From Oceanococcus sp964629015 (GTDB lineage: Bacteria; Pseudomonadota; Gammaproteobacteria; Nevskiales; Oceanococcaceae), in NCBI GenBank assembly GCA_964629015.1, contig CAZVMN010000012.1:33113-97112 (forward strand): a stretch of 64,000 nt of DNA. The letters are read 5' to 3'. Positions 15,526 to 24,781 of this stretch are shown here, one piece after another. The translations under genes were made by a program, and so were the position numbers. Below the pieces are notes generated by a model, which saw nothing but the letters and a program-made list of their open reading frames with translations, did no database searches and had not been told where the DNA came from. The stretch's first letter is position 1. Each line of letters starts with the position of its first letter.

Positions 15526-17034
15526 CTAGCGCGGCAACGAAAAACGATAGCTCAATCCGAGACCTACATCGGTAGATCTGAGCTCTTGATCGTTGGCGGA
15601 ATCAAGCGACATCGACTGTCCAAGCTGAGCATACAATGCGAATCGATCAGTTAGAGTGTAATTTAAACCTACTTCTGTGTTGGTTATGACGCCACCCACA
15701 TTGGCGCCGACCAAAGCATGCGCAAAGAACTGCCAACGACTACTTCGGACGGCTCTCGTCTGCGCTCCTAGACCCATAAGAATTTCGCCGTAGCCCGGAT
15801 AATCCAAATAGGCGTTAGTGGCTAGGTTGACCTGTATGGGCAAGTACCAGTGATCAGCCACCACATAATCCAACTGGGTTGCGATCATGTGAATAACCGG
15901 TTGTTCCTCGCCAATGATTTGTAAATCGAGCTTTTCCTTGGCAAACAGATGTAATCTAACCTGCTGGCCGGGCGCTCGGGTTGGCGATGCATCCGCTTTA
16001 GCCTGACCCGACAAATAGTAGTTCAATGCCAGCCCAACGGTAGCGTTGCGAGATTCGCCATCCGGGGCCGTCAAGTAACCGCCGCTCAACGCGAGAGCGA
16101 TACTCTGCGTAACATCCAGTTCTAGCGCGAGTTTGGGATAGACCAACAACCCGGAACCCGTATCAACCTCAGACGGCGCATAGCCACCGGAACCGAACCC
16201 CAACTGAGCAATCACCCGCCAATTGTCAGTGAGTGGCTTCTGAAACCCCATGCCGCCCTGCAATTGGTTGTAAAGCGGCAATCCTCGAATACCAACATCT
16301 GCCCCGACAAAGGAGAACACATTCTCACCCAAGAAGTAGGAGAGCTGCATCGACATCATATTAATGTCGTCCTTGTAATTTCCTGAAGGCGATATTTGAA
16401 AAATGGTATTTATCTCCGCGCCGAACTTGACCTTTGTTTGTGATGAGGATCTTCCTCGTGAAAATACACCTTTAAAGGTGTTTGACAGCCCGGGTTCAAG
16501 ATACGATCCAACATTAATATATAAGGGGCGCTGGAGATAAAACATTAGCTGGGTATCGTCAATCAATGATTTGTAGAAATGCATCTTGGACACGCCAAGC
16601 CCAAACGCCCAACTCGGAAATTCGTAAGCAAAACCAGCGTAAAGCTTTGTATAGCCTCCACTTCCACTCAGCGTTTTACTTTGCTCAATGCTGGCACCAC
16701 CACCACCACCGCCAAAAGACGCACCGGCATCAAAATACAAGCGACGCCAAAGCTGCTGTCGGATGTGGGCTGTTGCATCGTAAGCCATAAAACCACCGTA
16801 GTTCCCCCGCAAGAAAGGTGCATGGAAACCGGCGCCCAAAAAGAACCATTGATTAATGCGGTGCAGATAATGCAGACCTATCAGATCAATATCTTCCTCC
16901 TGCTCAATAGAAATATACTGATAGTCTAGATTAAGAATTCCGCCTTCAGTAGCCGACTGCGCCTCACCTAATGGGCTAAAAATCAAAAACAGGGAGAAAA
17001 TCCAAGTTTTGATCGATTTGCGTTTAATTATCAT
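15526..17034 (-). CDS. Outer-membrane beta-barrel protein of unknown function, probably acquired
   Basis: A signal peptide (IFSLFLIFSPLGEAQS) is followed by about 470 residues of alternating hydrophobic/polar strands rich in Gly, Tyr and Phe, with no soluble domain visible; a run of glycines lies near residues 103-112 and the C-terminus reads LGLSYRFSLPR. Such patterns are typical of outer-membrane barrels. The second half (from about residue 350) repeats the strand style of the first, so the protein may be two barrel-like modules. Codon use is AT-richer than the surrounding genes, which points to transfer. No specific family recognised. Confidence 0.6.
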   Translation of the reverse strand: MIIKRKSIKTWIFSLFLIFSPLGEAQSATEGGILNLDYQYISIEQEEDIDLIGLHYLHRINQWFFLGAGFHAPFLRGNYGGFMAYDATAHIRQQLWRRLYFDAGASFGGGGGGASIEQSKTLSGSGGYTKLYAGFAYEFPSWAFGLGVSKMHFYKSLIDDTQLMFYLQRPLYINVGSYLEPGLSNTFKGVFSRGRSSSQTKVKFGAEINTIFQISPSGNYKDDINMMSMQLSYFLGENVFSFVGADVGIRGLPLYNQLQGGMGFQKPLTDNWRVIAQLGFGSGGYAPSEVDTGSGLLVYPKLALELDVTQSIALALSGGYLTAPDGESRNATVGLALNYYLSGQAKADASPTRAPGQQVRLHLFAKEKLDLQIIGEEQPVIHMIATQLDYVVADHWYLPIQVNLATNAYLDYPGYGEILMGLGAQTRAVRSSRWQFFAHALVGANVGGVITNTEVGLNYTLTDRFALYAQLGQSMSLDSANDQELRSTDVGLGLSYRFSLPR

Positions 17035-17435
17035 GAAATTTTTTCGAGATAGACCGCTGAATAATTAATATAGGATTCGCCGCTTAGTGTATAAACTGAA
17101 TTCCGAATTGCCCCGCGGAGCATTGCGCCGCGCAAACATCAACTGATGTTACGCACCTGATCCAAAATTAGATGGACATACCATCGGTTTCATTGATTTC
17201 TAATCGCCACATCACCCTGAAGCTACAACCCTGTCCAAATGACCGCCAGACACCAGAGCTTGGGTGCTGATGAGAGCGCTTGTGGGCGCATCTGCGCTTC
17301 ATTCTGCTCGATTTTCAGAGCTCTTGTTTTAGATTACTCTGCTATGACCTGCCGGCGCTTCCACCGTAAGCTTCTCTGAATCAGCGACATGTAGAAAGCA
17401 GAACTTTCTGATGCATTATGCAGTCAGGAGGTTTT
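17035..17435. other. Intergenic, no gene seen
   Basis: About 400 bases of mixed composition between the barrel gene and the transposase remnant. It contains an AT-rich stretch just upstream of the barrel gene (17040-17080) that could hold its promoter, and AGGAGG (near 17427) serving the transposase start. I see no ORF of interest, and no clear inverted repeat marking the left end of the insertion sequence. Confidence 0.4.
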
Positions 17436-17700
17436 ATGAAGAAGCCCCAATTCACCGAGACACAGATCGTCTCGATTCCTAAGCAAGCCGATGCCGGCAT
17501 TCCGGTCAAAGACCTTTGCCGCGATCACGGCATCAGCTCAGTCACTACTGCAAGTGGAAATCCGAGTATGGCGGCATGGAAGGCAGCGATTTGAAGTGCA
17601 TAAAAAATCTAGAAGCCGAGAATGCCCGGCCCAAGCGGATGTACGCCGATCCGGTGTTGGAGAATACGGCGATGAAGGATCTCATCGAAAAAAGCTGTAG
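17436..17700 (+). pseudogene. IS3-family transposase orfA, frameshifted
   Basis: The frame opens with ATG after CAGGAGG and reads KKPQFTETQIVSIPKQADAG, a standard IS3 orfA N-terminus with the helix-turn-helix continuing to LCRDHGIS. Near 17545 an indel shifts the frame, so the expected YYKWKSKYGGM block appears in a second frame, which then carries the coiled coil (NLEAENARPKRMYADPVLEN) to about 17700. Normal orfA is about 85-90 residues in a single frame, so this copy cannot encode it. Confidence 0.8.
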
Positions 17701-18574
17701 GGTCGCCTGCGAAACGCGAGACGGCCGAGTATCGGACCAGCGACCATAAATTTTGTCAGTTGCTCAGGCTTGCCGGTGTGTCGGCCTGTCCCGGTCCGCG
17801 TATTACCGTGACCTTGTTCACTGGACCGTGCGTGATGCCGACCGTAAGCTTCGCCGTACTGGCGACATCGGTCGAAGGCCGTCCAGGCCGGGGGTTCTGG
17901 AAGTGCCGAAAGATGCTTCGTCGGCAAGGCAGGCCCGTGAATCACAAACGTATCTACCGTGTGTACAAGCCGATGAAGCTGCATCGTCGGCGCCCCGCTA
18001 CGCGACGTTAGCCCAAAGGTCATCGCGTAGAGTTCTATGTGCCAAAGCTGCCGGACACCGTCTGGTCAGCCGATTTCATGTCCGATGCCCTGTAAACGGC
18101 AGGCGGTTTCGCAACTTCAATGTCGTCGATGACTTCAACCGCGAGGTGCTTCACATCAAGATCGACACATCGATCACCTCTGAACGCTTGGTGCGGGTGA
18201 TTGAGCAGGTCAAGGCACAGCATTGTCCGGCCCAAGCCCTACGCACAGACAACGGCCCGGTGTTTGTGGGGGAGGCGTTCACTAGCTGGGCCAAGAACGC
18301 GGGCATGGCCATCCAGCCTGGCAAGCCAAATCAGAACGCCTATATCGAGCGATTCAATCGCACTTGCAGAGAAGAAGTACTCGATCGGCACCTCTTCGCC
18401 AGCTTGGATGACGTCCGAGAGGCCGCCTACGGGTGGATGATCGAATACAACGAGGAGCGACCACTTGATTCGCTGGGTGACCTGACACCTCAGGAAGCCC
18501 GCATTAAGGGAGTATTCCAAGCATTGACCGGCGCATACTGTGCGCAAAGGCGCTCTATAACCTTGGAGCGCTAG
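17701..18574 (+). pseudogene. IS3-family transposase orfB (DDE integrase core), multiply frameshifted
   Basis: The 5' third is scattered over three frames (SVAQACR then GLSRSAYYR-like, HKRIYRVYKPMKLHRRR). From about 18095 one frame is intact: FRNFNVVDDFNREVLHIKID, then LRTDNGPVFVGEAF and NQNAYIERFNRTCREEVLD, giving the second Asp and the Glu of the DDE triad; the first Asp is in the WSADFM block in another frame. The C-terminal YNEERPLDSLGDLTPQEA is typical of the IS407 group. The element is inactive unless complemented. Confidence 0.85.
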
Positions 18575-18606
18575 GGTTGCCGTCAAATGGCAACCAAAAG
18601 GCAACC
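18575..18606. repeat. Inverted repeat with extra half-copy at the end of the IS remnant
   Basis: GGTTGCC and GGCAACC form a perfect seven-base inverted repeat around a seven-base spacer (18575-18595), directly after the orfB stop, and a third copy of GGCAACC follows at 18600-18606. It could be part of the IS right end or a short hairpin. It is too weak to prove either. Confidence 0.4.
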
Positions 18607-18662
18607 GGTCATGGGGTGCGGGTGCGAACAGATCGCAAAGGTTTGTAACTATATGATTTATA

Positions 18663-18739
<77 letters not shown>

Positions 18740-18790
18740 TGCATGAGTGCCGCATTGTGCGCGACGATGCGGGGGATATTATGCCCGACG

Positions 18791-18819
18791 AAAAAGGCCG
18801 CCCGGTTGCGGGGCGGCCT
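18791..18819 (-). terminator. Intrinsic terminator of rpoD
   Basis: On the minus strand a nine-base stem AGGCCGCCC/GGGCGGCCT with a seven-base loop is followed by a TTTTT run, just after the rpoD stop codon. This is a standard rho-independent terminator and separates rpoD from the tRNA gene downstream. Confidence 0.85.
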
Positions 18820-18825
18820 CGATAA

Positions 18826-20661
18826 TCAACTTTCGTCGAGGAAGCTGCGCAGGTGCTGTGCGCGGCTGGGGTGGCGCAGTTTGCGCAGCGCTTTGGCTTC
18901 GATCTGACGAATACGCTCGCGGGTCACGTCGAACTGTTTGCCGACTTCTTCCAGCGTGTGGTCGGTGTTGAGTTCGATGCCGAAACGCATGCGCAGCACT
19001 TTGGCTTCACGCGGGGTCAGCGTGGCCAGAATGTCGTGCGTGGTTTCCTGCAGCGATTCGACAGTGGCGGAATCCAGCGGCGCGACCGCGTTGCCGTCTT
19101 CGATGAAATCGCCAAGGTGCGAATCTTCATCGTCGCCGATCGGCGTTTCCATGGAGATCGGTTCTTTGGCGATCTTCATGACTTTTCGCACTTTGTCTTC
19201 CGGCATTTCCATGCGTTCGGACAGTTCTTCCGGCGTGGCTTCGCGGCCCATCTCCTGCAGCATCTGACGGCTGATGCGATTCAGCTTGTTGATGGTTTCG
19301 ATCATGTGCACCGGAATACGGATGGTGCGCGCCTGGTCCGCGATGGAGCGGGTGATGGCCTGACGAATCCACCAGGTGGCGTAGGTCGAGAATTTGAAAC
19401 CGCGACGGAACTCAAATTTGTCGACGGCTTTCATCAGCCCGATGTTGCCTTCCTGGATCAAGTCGAGGAATTGCAGGCCACGGTTGGTGTACTTCTTGGC
19501 AATGGAAATCACCAGGCGCAGGTTGGCCTCGACCATCTCTTTCTTGGCCCGGCGTGCCTTGGCTTCACCAATCGACATGCGACGGTGAATTTCCTTGATC
19601 TCGGAGGTGGGCAGCAGGGTGTCGCCTTCGATCTGCAGCATGCGGCCCTGCAGGTCGAGCAGTTCGTCTTGATGCTGGCCGATGCGCGAGGAGTACTTGC
19701 GCTTGGCGCGAATCAGCTTTTCGATCCACGCTGCGTTGGTCGCATTTTTGGGGAACTGCTTGATGAAATCGGCGCGGGCCATGCCGGCGTCACGCACGAT
19801 GATGCGCATCATGTCACGCTCGATCTCACGGATCGCGGCAACCTGATTGCGGATGTTGTCGGTGATTTCTTCGGTGACCTTGGGCGGCAGCTTGAAGCTC
19901 ATGAACACCGGGATCAGGGCCGCTTGCGCTGCCTTGGTTTCCTTGTGATGGTGGCCTTTCTTCTCAAGCTTCTCCATGAACACGTCGAACAGCTTCTGCA
20001 GCTTGGTGAACGCTTCTTCGACTTCTTCCGGGTCCGGGCCGGTGTCCACTGGCGGCTCGACGTCGTCATCGGAGTTTTCGGCTTCTTCGGCGGCGGCCAA
20101 AGCGCTGGCTGAGCCTGGGCCTGTCAGCGGGTCACCGGTTTCCGGGTCGACAAAACCCAGGATCAGATCGGTGATGCGTCGTTCGCCTTCCTGGTAAGCC
20201 GCAAAGTGCTCCAGCAGGATGGCCACGGTTTCCGGATGCGCGGTCAAAGCCTGCATGGCTTCAGCCAGGCCTTCCTCAATGCGCTTGGCAATGCGGATTT
20301 CACCTTCGCGGTCGAGCAACTCGACGCTACCCATCTCGCGCATGTACATACGCACGGGGTCGGTGGTGCGGCCGAATTCGGCATCCAGCGCCGCCAAGGT
20401 GGCGACGGCTTCTTCCGTTTCTTCGTCGTCATCATCGATATCCGCGGCTGCGGCATCGGACAACAGCATTTCTTCCTCGTCCGGCGCAACTTCGTGCACC
20501 TGGATACCGAGGTTGTTGAGCTGCGAGATGATTTCTTCGATCTGTTCCGGATCGACAAAATCATCCGGTAAGTGGTCGTTGACCTCGGCATACGTGAGGT
20601 AGCCGCGTTCCTTGCCCTGGGCAATCAGAAGCTTCAGCTTTGATTGTTTTTCTACACTCAT
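18826..20661 (-). CDS. rpoD: RNA polymerase sigma-70 factor RpoD
   Basis: Primary sigma factor, 611 residues, which directs RNA polymerase core to housekeeping promoters. All regions are visible: sigma 1.1 at the N-terminus, region 1.2 (DPVRMYMREMG), the acidic non-conserved region, region 2 (GLQFLDLIQEGNIGLMKAVD, then FSTYATWWIRQAITR), region 3 and region 4 (GKQFDVTRERIRQIEAKALR). The ATG at 20661 gives the usual MSVEKQSKLK start; an upstream in-frame ATG would add 20 unconserved residues. It follows dnaG with a 158-base gap containing its own promoter. Confidence 0.98.
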   Translation of the reverse strand: MSVEKQSKLKLLIAQGKERGYLTYAEVNDHLPDDFVDPEQIEEIISQLNNLGIQVHEVAPDEEEMLLSDAAAADIDDDDEETEEAVATLAALDAEFGRTTDPVRMYMREMGSVELLDREGEIRIAKRIEEGLAEAMQALTAHPETVAILLEHFAAYQEGERRITDLILGFVDPETGDPLTGPGSASALAAAEEAENSDDDVEPPVDTGPDPEEVEEAFTKLQKLFDVFMEKLEKKGHHHKETKAAQAALIPVFMSFKLPPKVTEEITDNIRNQVAAIREIERDMMRIIVRDAGMARADFIKQFPKNATNAAWIEKLIRAKRKYSSRIGQHQDELLDLQGRMLQIEGDTLLPTSEIKEIHRRMSIGEAKARRAKKEMVEANLRLVISIAKKYTNRGLQFLDLIQEGNIGLMKAVDKFEFRRGFKFSTYATWWIRQAITRSIADQARTIRIPVHMIETINKLNRISRQMLQEMGREATPEELSERMEMPEDKVRKVMKIAKEPISMETPIGDDEDSHLGDFIEDGNAVAPLDSATVESLQETTHDILATLTPREAKVLRMRFGIELNTDHTLEEVGKQFDVTRERIRQIEAKALRKLRHPSRAQHLRSFLDES

Positions 20662-20733
20662 GGAGTTTGGGGTTTCCGCTGGGAGGGCGGCGCTGAGCAT
20701 GCAGCGCGCGCACTGAGGCAAAAGTAAACTACA

Positions 20734-20742
20734 ATTATACCA
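20734..20742 (-). promoter_or_regulatory. Extended -10 promoter in the dnaG-rpoD gap
   Basis: On the minus strand the perfect hexamer TATAAT (20739-20734) is preceded by TGG, an extended -10 element, about 75 bases before the rpoD start. The -35 region is poor. This suggests rpoD is also transcribed separately from the rpsU-dnaG operon, as in other gammaproteobacteria. Confidence 0.6.
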
Positions 20743-20819
20743 AATGTGGGCGTTTCATCCCACCGTTGGAGTGCGTTTTCGACCTGCGCAATGGGTCAGT
20801 TGGCGAGGCGGTCATCGTC

Positions 20820-22535
20820 CTATTCAGATGGTTTTTCCCGCCGTTGGTTCAAGGCCTTCAGTCGCGCCTTGCCGGTATCATCGAGTCGTCTATGACGTGC
20901 ATCGTCGAGCAATTGTTCCAATTCGCTCTTGCGCGATTCGCGCCGCAGCTTTTCGCAGGTGGCGACAAACTCGTTGATGGCTGGTTCTTCGTCGATCTCG
21001 GGGTCAACCAGCGATAGACGCTCAAGAATGTCGTGTTCGGGTCGGCCGGTGTAGCCGTTGATCAGCGCCGCGCAATGCATGTGCGGATGTTCGTGCAGTC
21101 GATCGAGCAGTTCGCTGAGCAAGCCCGCACCGGCGACCGTGCTGTCGGCGAGGCCTTCGACATCACTGAACGCCTCGGCGCAGCGCGGATAGGTCAGGAC
21201 CAGGACGATGGCGCGGCGCACGGGCGTCATGCGCTGCGGCGCCTGAATCTGGCGGCGCTGCACCTCGCGCTCGGGCGCTGGGCCGACCAGTTCGTTGATT
21301 GTCTTTTGAGCCAGCCCGGCGCGTTGCTCCAGGGATTGCATCATCAGTGCGCGAAAGGCTGGCGCATCGATCGGTGAGAGAATTTTCTTGGCGTCGTTGA
21401 GCAGCGCGGCCCGGCCTTCCGCGCTGGTCAGGTCGAGGCGTGCCTCCAGGCGCTCCAGCACGCGCTGTGACAGCGGCGTGGCATTGTCCAGACGTTGCTG
21501 AAAGCCCTCGGCGCCGTCGCTGTGGAGCAGGCTGTCGGGGTCTTCGCCGTCGGGCAGGAACAGAAAGCGGATGTCCATGCCGTCCGTCAGCACCGCAAGG
21601 CACACGTCCAGGGCCCGGTCAGCGGCGCGCAGGCCGGCGGCATCGCCATCGAAGCAGAACACGATACGCGGGCTCTGGCGGCTGAGCAGGCGCAGATGGT
21701 CGCTGCTGGTCGCGGTGCCCAGCGTCGCCACCGCCTGGGTGAAGCCGTACTGGGCGAGGGCAATCACGTCCATGTAACCCTCCACCACGATGACTTGATC
21801 CAGGCTGGCGTTGGCCTGCTTGGCCTCGTACAGGCCGTAGGCCATCGCGCCTTTGTGGAAAACCGGGGTTTCCGGTGAGTTCAGGTACTTGGCCGGATCA
21901 TCGTCAAGGGTGCGGCCGCCAAAGGCCACGACACGACCGCGCGTATCGCGGATCGGAAACATCAGCCGGTTGCGAAAGCGGTCGTAAACCTTGCCGTCGT
22001 CTTTGCGTACCACCAGCCCTGCGTTGTCGGCATCGTCCAGCGGGGTCAGCTTGGCGCTGAGAAAATCCCAACCAGGCGGGGCAAAGCCGAGTTCGAAGCG
22101 CTGGATCATGTCTGCGCTGACGCCGCGCTTTTCGAGGTAGCGCATGGCTTCGCTGTCAGCGGTGAGTTGTTCGCGAAAGCGCGCGTGGGCGCGATCAAGA
22201 ATGGCGTACAGCGCCTTGTTGCGGGCTGCGCCCGCGTCGCCACCCTGGCGTGGGACTTCCACCCCGGCCATGCCGGCCAGCACCTCAACCGCGGCGGGGA
22301 AATCGAGACGATCGAAATCCATCACGAAGCGCAAGGCGTGGCCATGCGCGCCACATCCGAAGCAGTGATAGAACTGCTTGTGTGGCACTACGTGGAAAGA
22401 GGGGGTTTTTTCATTGTGGAAAGGGCAGCAGCCTTTCCATTCACGGCCTGCGCGTTTCAGATCAACGCGCGGACGGATCACTTCAACAATGTCGGTCCGG
22501 GCCAGGAGATCGTCGATGAAATCCTGAGGAATCAA
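20820..22535 (-). CDS. dnaG: DNA primase DnaG
   Basis: Synthesises RNA primers for replication. The CHC2 zinc-binding domain is intact (Cys37, His40, Cys58, Cys61), followed by the RNA-polymerase core (VVAFGGRTLDDDPAKYLNSP) and the TOPRIM domain (VIVVEGYMDVIAL and FCFDGDAAG). The C-terminal DnaB-interaction region is present but variable. Length 571 fits. It is part of the macromolecular synthesis operon: yqeY ends at 22540, four bases before the dnaG start. Confidence 0.98.
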   Translation of the reverse strand: MIPQDFIDDLLARTDIVEVIRPRVDLKRAGREWKGCCPFHNEKTPSFHVVPHKQFYHCFGCGAHGHALRFVMDFDRLDFPAAVEVLAGMAGVEVPRQGGDAGAARNKALYAILDRAHARFREQLTADSEAMRYLEKRGVSADMIQRFELGFAPPGWDFLSAKLTPLDDADNAGLVVRKDDGKVYDRFRNRLMFPIRDTRGRVVAFGGRTLDDDPAKYLNSPETPVFHKGAMAYGLYEAKQANASLDQVIVVEGYMDVIALAQYGFTQAVATLGTATSSDHLRLLSRQSPRIVFCFDGDAAGLRAADRALDVCLAVLTDGMDIRFLFLPDGEDPDSLLHSDGAEGFQQRLDNATPLSQRVLERLEARLDLTSAEGRAALLNDAKKILSPIDAPAFRALMMQSLEQRAGLAQKTINELVGPAPEREVQRRQIQAPQRMTPVRRAIVLVLTYPRCAEAFSDVEGLADSTVAGAGLLSELLDRLHEHPHMHCAALINGYTGRPEHDILERLSLVDPEIDEEPAINEFVATCEKLRRESRKSELEQLLDDARHRRLDDTGKARLKALNQRREKPSE

Positions 22536-22539
22536 CCCG

Positions 22540-22986
22540 TTAGCTTGTCAGTCTAGCTTTGACGAGTTGGCTGACCTTGCCCATGTCGGCCTGGCCCGCA
22601 ACGCGCGGTTTGATCAGACCCATGACTTTGCCCATGTCCTGTGGACCACTTGCACCGGCTTCGGCGATGCAGGTGTCCAGCACGGCGTTGAGCTCGTCGT
22701 CGCTCAGCTGTGCTGGCAGGTAAACCTCCAGCAGGCCGGCTTCGGCAACTTCTTTTTCGGCCAGCTCGGGACGACCGCCGTCCGCATACTGCTTGGCGGC
22801 GTCGCGTCGCTGTTTGATCAGCTTTTCAACCAGGCTCAGAACATCGCCATCGGCAAGCTCGATGCGTTCATCAACTTCGCGTTGTTTGATCGCGGCAGAC
22901 AGCATGCGCAGGGTCGCGAGCTTATCTTGCTCGCGGGCCCGCATGGCGGCTTTGATATCGTCCTGAATCCGGGCGCGCAGACTCAT
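22540..22986 (-). CDS. GatB/YqeY domain-containing protein
   Basis: A 148-residue YqeY family protein. The sequence DDIKAAMRAREQDKLATLRM at the N-terminus and MGKVMGLIKPRVAGQADMGK at the C-terminus are its hallmarks; the latter domain is shared with the tail of the amidotransferase subunit GatB and binds tRNA. The exact role of free YqeY is unknown. In many gammaproteobacteria it lies between rpsU and dnaG, exactly as here, with eight bases to rpsU and four to dnaG. Confidence 0.95.
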   Translation of the reverse strand: MSLRARIQDDIKAAMRAREQDKLATLRMLSAAIKQREVDERIELADGDVLSLVEKLIKQRRDAAKQYADGGRPELAEKEVAEAGLLEVYLPAQLSDDELNAVLDTCIAEAGASGPQDMGKVMGLIKPRVAGQADMGKVSQLVKARLTS

Positions 22987-22994
22987 CGCGCGCC

Positions 22995-23210
22995 TCAGTA
23001 CATGCGCTGGCGGCGCGTGATCTCGCGGGAGAGCTTCTTGGCGTGACGCTTAACCGCGGCAGCGCGTTTGCGCTTGCGTTCCTGGCTCGGTTTTTCGAAA
23101 AATTCTTTGCGACGAACGTCGGTCAGAACACCGGCTTTTTCACAGGAACGCTTGAAACGGCGCAGGGCCACTTCGAACGGCTCGTTTTCCTTGACTTTTA
23201 CGCTTGGCAT
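22995..23210 (-). CDS. rpsU: 30S ribosomal protein S21
   Basis: A 71-residue basic protein starting PSVKVKENEPFEVALRRFKR and ending RRQRMY, the standard S21 sequence. It binds the small subunit near the anti-Shine-Dalgarno region. The ATG at 23210 is chosen because the frame upstream adds 59 unrelated residues. It is the first gene of the rpsU-yqeY-dnaG(-rpoD) operon and is divergent from tsaD, so the promoters of both lie in 23211-23352. Confidence 0.98.
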   Translation of the reverse strand: MPSVKVKENEPFEVALRRFKRSCEKAGVLTDVRRKEFFEKPSQERKRKRAAAVKRHAKKLSREITRRQRMY

Positions 23211-23352
23211 GCAGGCTTCAACTGAAAGGTATGAAAATCCCGCCGAAAAGACTGGCGGAAAAAGGGCGCAGATTTTACGCAGCATCGACGCTGAACACAA
23301 CCATTGGCGCAATCTGCCAAAATGCGCGCTGTTTTTCACTGAGCAAACTGGT

Positions 23353-24393
23353 TTGGCTGACGCGCGCAACGCACTGGTGCTGGGCATTGAATCGTCGTGT
23401 GACGAGACCGCGATGGCGTTTTACCACACCAAGTATGGCCTGCTTGGCGAGGCGCTGCACAGTCAGATTGACTTGCATGCGGCTTACGGCGGTGTTGTGC
23501 CCGAGCTGGCGTCACGTGATCATGTGCGTCGACTGCCCGGTTTGCTGGCCGAATTGTCGCACAAGACCGGCCGAACTTTGGCCGATGTCGATGCGGTGGC
23601 CTATACCGCAGGGCCGGGGTTGGTTGGGGCTTTGCTGGCGGGCGCTTCGCTGGCTGCCGGCTTGGCTCAGGGCGCGGATTTGCCGCTGATTCCGGTGCAC
23701 CACATGGAAGGACATTTGCTCGCACCGATGATTTCGGAGCCTGACCTGACGTTTCCGTTCGTGGCGCTTTTGGTCTCCGGTGGTCACACCATGTTGGTCG
23801 CCTGTCATTCGCTGGGACGGTACGAGTTGCTCGGCGAGAGCCTCGACGATGCCGCAGGCGAAGCCTTTGACAAGACCGCCCAACTTCTGGGGCTGGATTA
23901 TCCGGGTGGGCCAGCCCTGGCGCGGCTGGCCGCACAGGGCACGCCGGGGCGTTTTGCGTTGCCACGGCCCTTAACCCGTCAACGCAGCCTGGATTTCAGT
24001 TTCAGCGGCTTGAAGACCGCGGTTGCCAATCAGGTGGCCAAGTTGCCCGGGGCGCAGGATCAGCCCGATCTGGCGGCGGATTTTGAGCTGGCCGTGGTCG
24101 AGACACTCACCACCAAATGTCGCTGGGCTCTGGAAGCGAGCGGCATGCCGCGCTTGCTGATCGCCGGTGGCGTGGCCGCGAACACGCGCTTGCGCGAAGC
24201 GTTGCAGGCGCTGTGCGACAAACGCGGTGTGCAGTTTTTTGTGCCCTCTGCTGCATTGTGTACAGACAACGCATCGATGATCGCGCACGTCGGCGCGCTG
24301 CGTCTGGCGGATGCACAATCCACGGGTGCGCCGGTCCGCGCGCGCTGGCCGCTGAGCGAGCTTGATCCGCCGCGTGAGTATGCACATGCGTGA
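23353..24393 (+). CDS. tsaD: tRNA N6-adenosine threonylcarbamoyltransferase TsaD
   Basis: Transfers the threonylcarbamoyl group from TC-AMP to A37 of ANN-decoding tRNAs, with TsaB and TsaE. Diagnostic motifs are LGIESSCDETA, the metal-binding HHMEGHL, ALLVSGGHT and FSGLKTAV, with GGVAANTRLR near the end. No ATG lies in frame close to the motif; I take TTG at 23353 (GAG nine bases upstream), although GTG at 23377 is also possible. The partner enzyme TsaC is at 28655-29215. The gene overlaps the folB start by eight bases. Confidence 0.95.
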   Translation: MADARNALVLGIESSCDETAMAFYHTKYGLLGEALHSQIDLHAAYGGVVPELASRDHVRRLPGLLAELSHKTGRTLADVDAVAYTAGPGLVGALLAGASLAAGLAQGADLPLIPVHHMEGHLLAPMISEPDLTFPFVALLVSGGHTMLVACHSLGRYELLGESLDDAAGEAFDKTAQLLGLDYPGGPALARLAAQGTPGRFALPRPLTRQRSLDFSFSGLKTAVANQVAKLPGAQDQPDLAADFELAVVETLTTKCRWALEASGMPRLLIAGGVAANTRLREALQALCDKRGVQFFVPSAALCTDNASMIAHVGALRLADAQSTGAPVRARWPLSELDPPREYAHA

Positions 24394-24757
24394 CCACGTG
24401 TTCATTGAAGGTTTGCAAGCACAAACCTGCATTGGTGTTTACGAGTGGGAGCGTCAGCTCAAGCAGCGCGTGGTCATGGATGTGACGCTGTACACCGCGT
24501 TGACAGCCGCCGGTCACAGCGACGACTTGCGCCAGACGGTGGATTACAAAAGTGTGTCGGATCGGCTTGTCGGCTTTGTCGCGAGTGCACGCTATGAGCT
24601 GATTGAATCCCTGGCGCAGGCGTTGACGGACATCCTGCTGCAGGAATTCGCGGTCGATGCGGTGAAGTTACGAATCAGCAAACCCGGCGCGGTGCCCAGT
24701 GCTGCGAATGTGGGCGTGAGTATTTACCGCGAGCGCGCGGACAACAGGGTCGCTTAG
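24386..24757 (+). CDS. folB: Dihydroneopterin aldolase
   Basis: Converts dihydroneopterin to 6-hydroxymethyl-dihydropterin in folate synthesis. Signatures are DHVFIEGLQAQTCIGVYEWER at the N-terminus (the active-site Glu lies in the IGVYEWER segment), VDYKSVSDRL, and the catalytic Lys in VKLRISKPGAV. About 123 residues, normal for FolB. The ATG at 24386 overlaps the tsaD stop region and is preceded by GTGAG seven bases upstream; 24380 is an alternative. FolE, the first enzyme of the same pathway, is at 43050. Confidence 0.95.
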   Translation: MRDHVFIEGLQAQTCIGVYEWERQLKQRVVMDVTLYTALTAAGHSDDLRQTVDYKSVSDRLVGFVASARYELIESLAQALTDILLQEFAVDAVKLRISKPGAVPSAANVGVSIYRERADNRVA

Positions 24758-24781
24758 CCACCCCCAATAACGAGTATCAAG

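Larger units (their letters stand above)
17436..18574 (+). mobile_element. Degenerate IS3-family insertion sequence (IS407-like)
   Basis: Two consecutive transposase frames in the arrangement orfA-orfB are recognisable, both broken by frameshifts. The match to IS3-family elements rests on the orfA helix-turn-helix and leucine-rich region and the orfB DDE integrase core. The limits given are those of the coding remnants; terminal inverted repeats and target duplication were not found. It lies about 90 bases from the 3' end of a tRNA gene and borders the accessory region. Confidence 0.8.

Noticed and set aside
17436..18574. Programmed frameshift between orfA and orfB of the IS element
   Set aside because: Besides the normal orfA/orfB shift there are additional indels in both frames, so decay is the simpler reading.
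18853..20112. A 419-codon plus-strand frame opposite rpoD
   Set aside because: rpoD is certain on the minus strand; this frame is Phe/Val/His-rich with no family.
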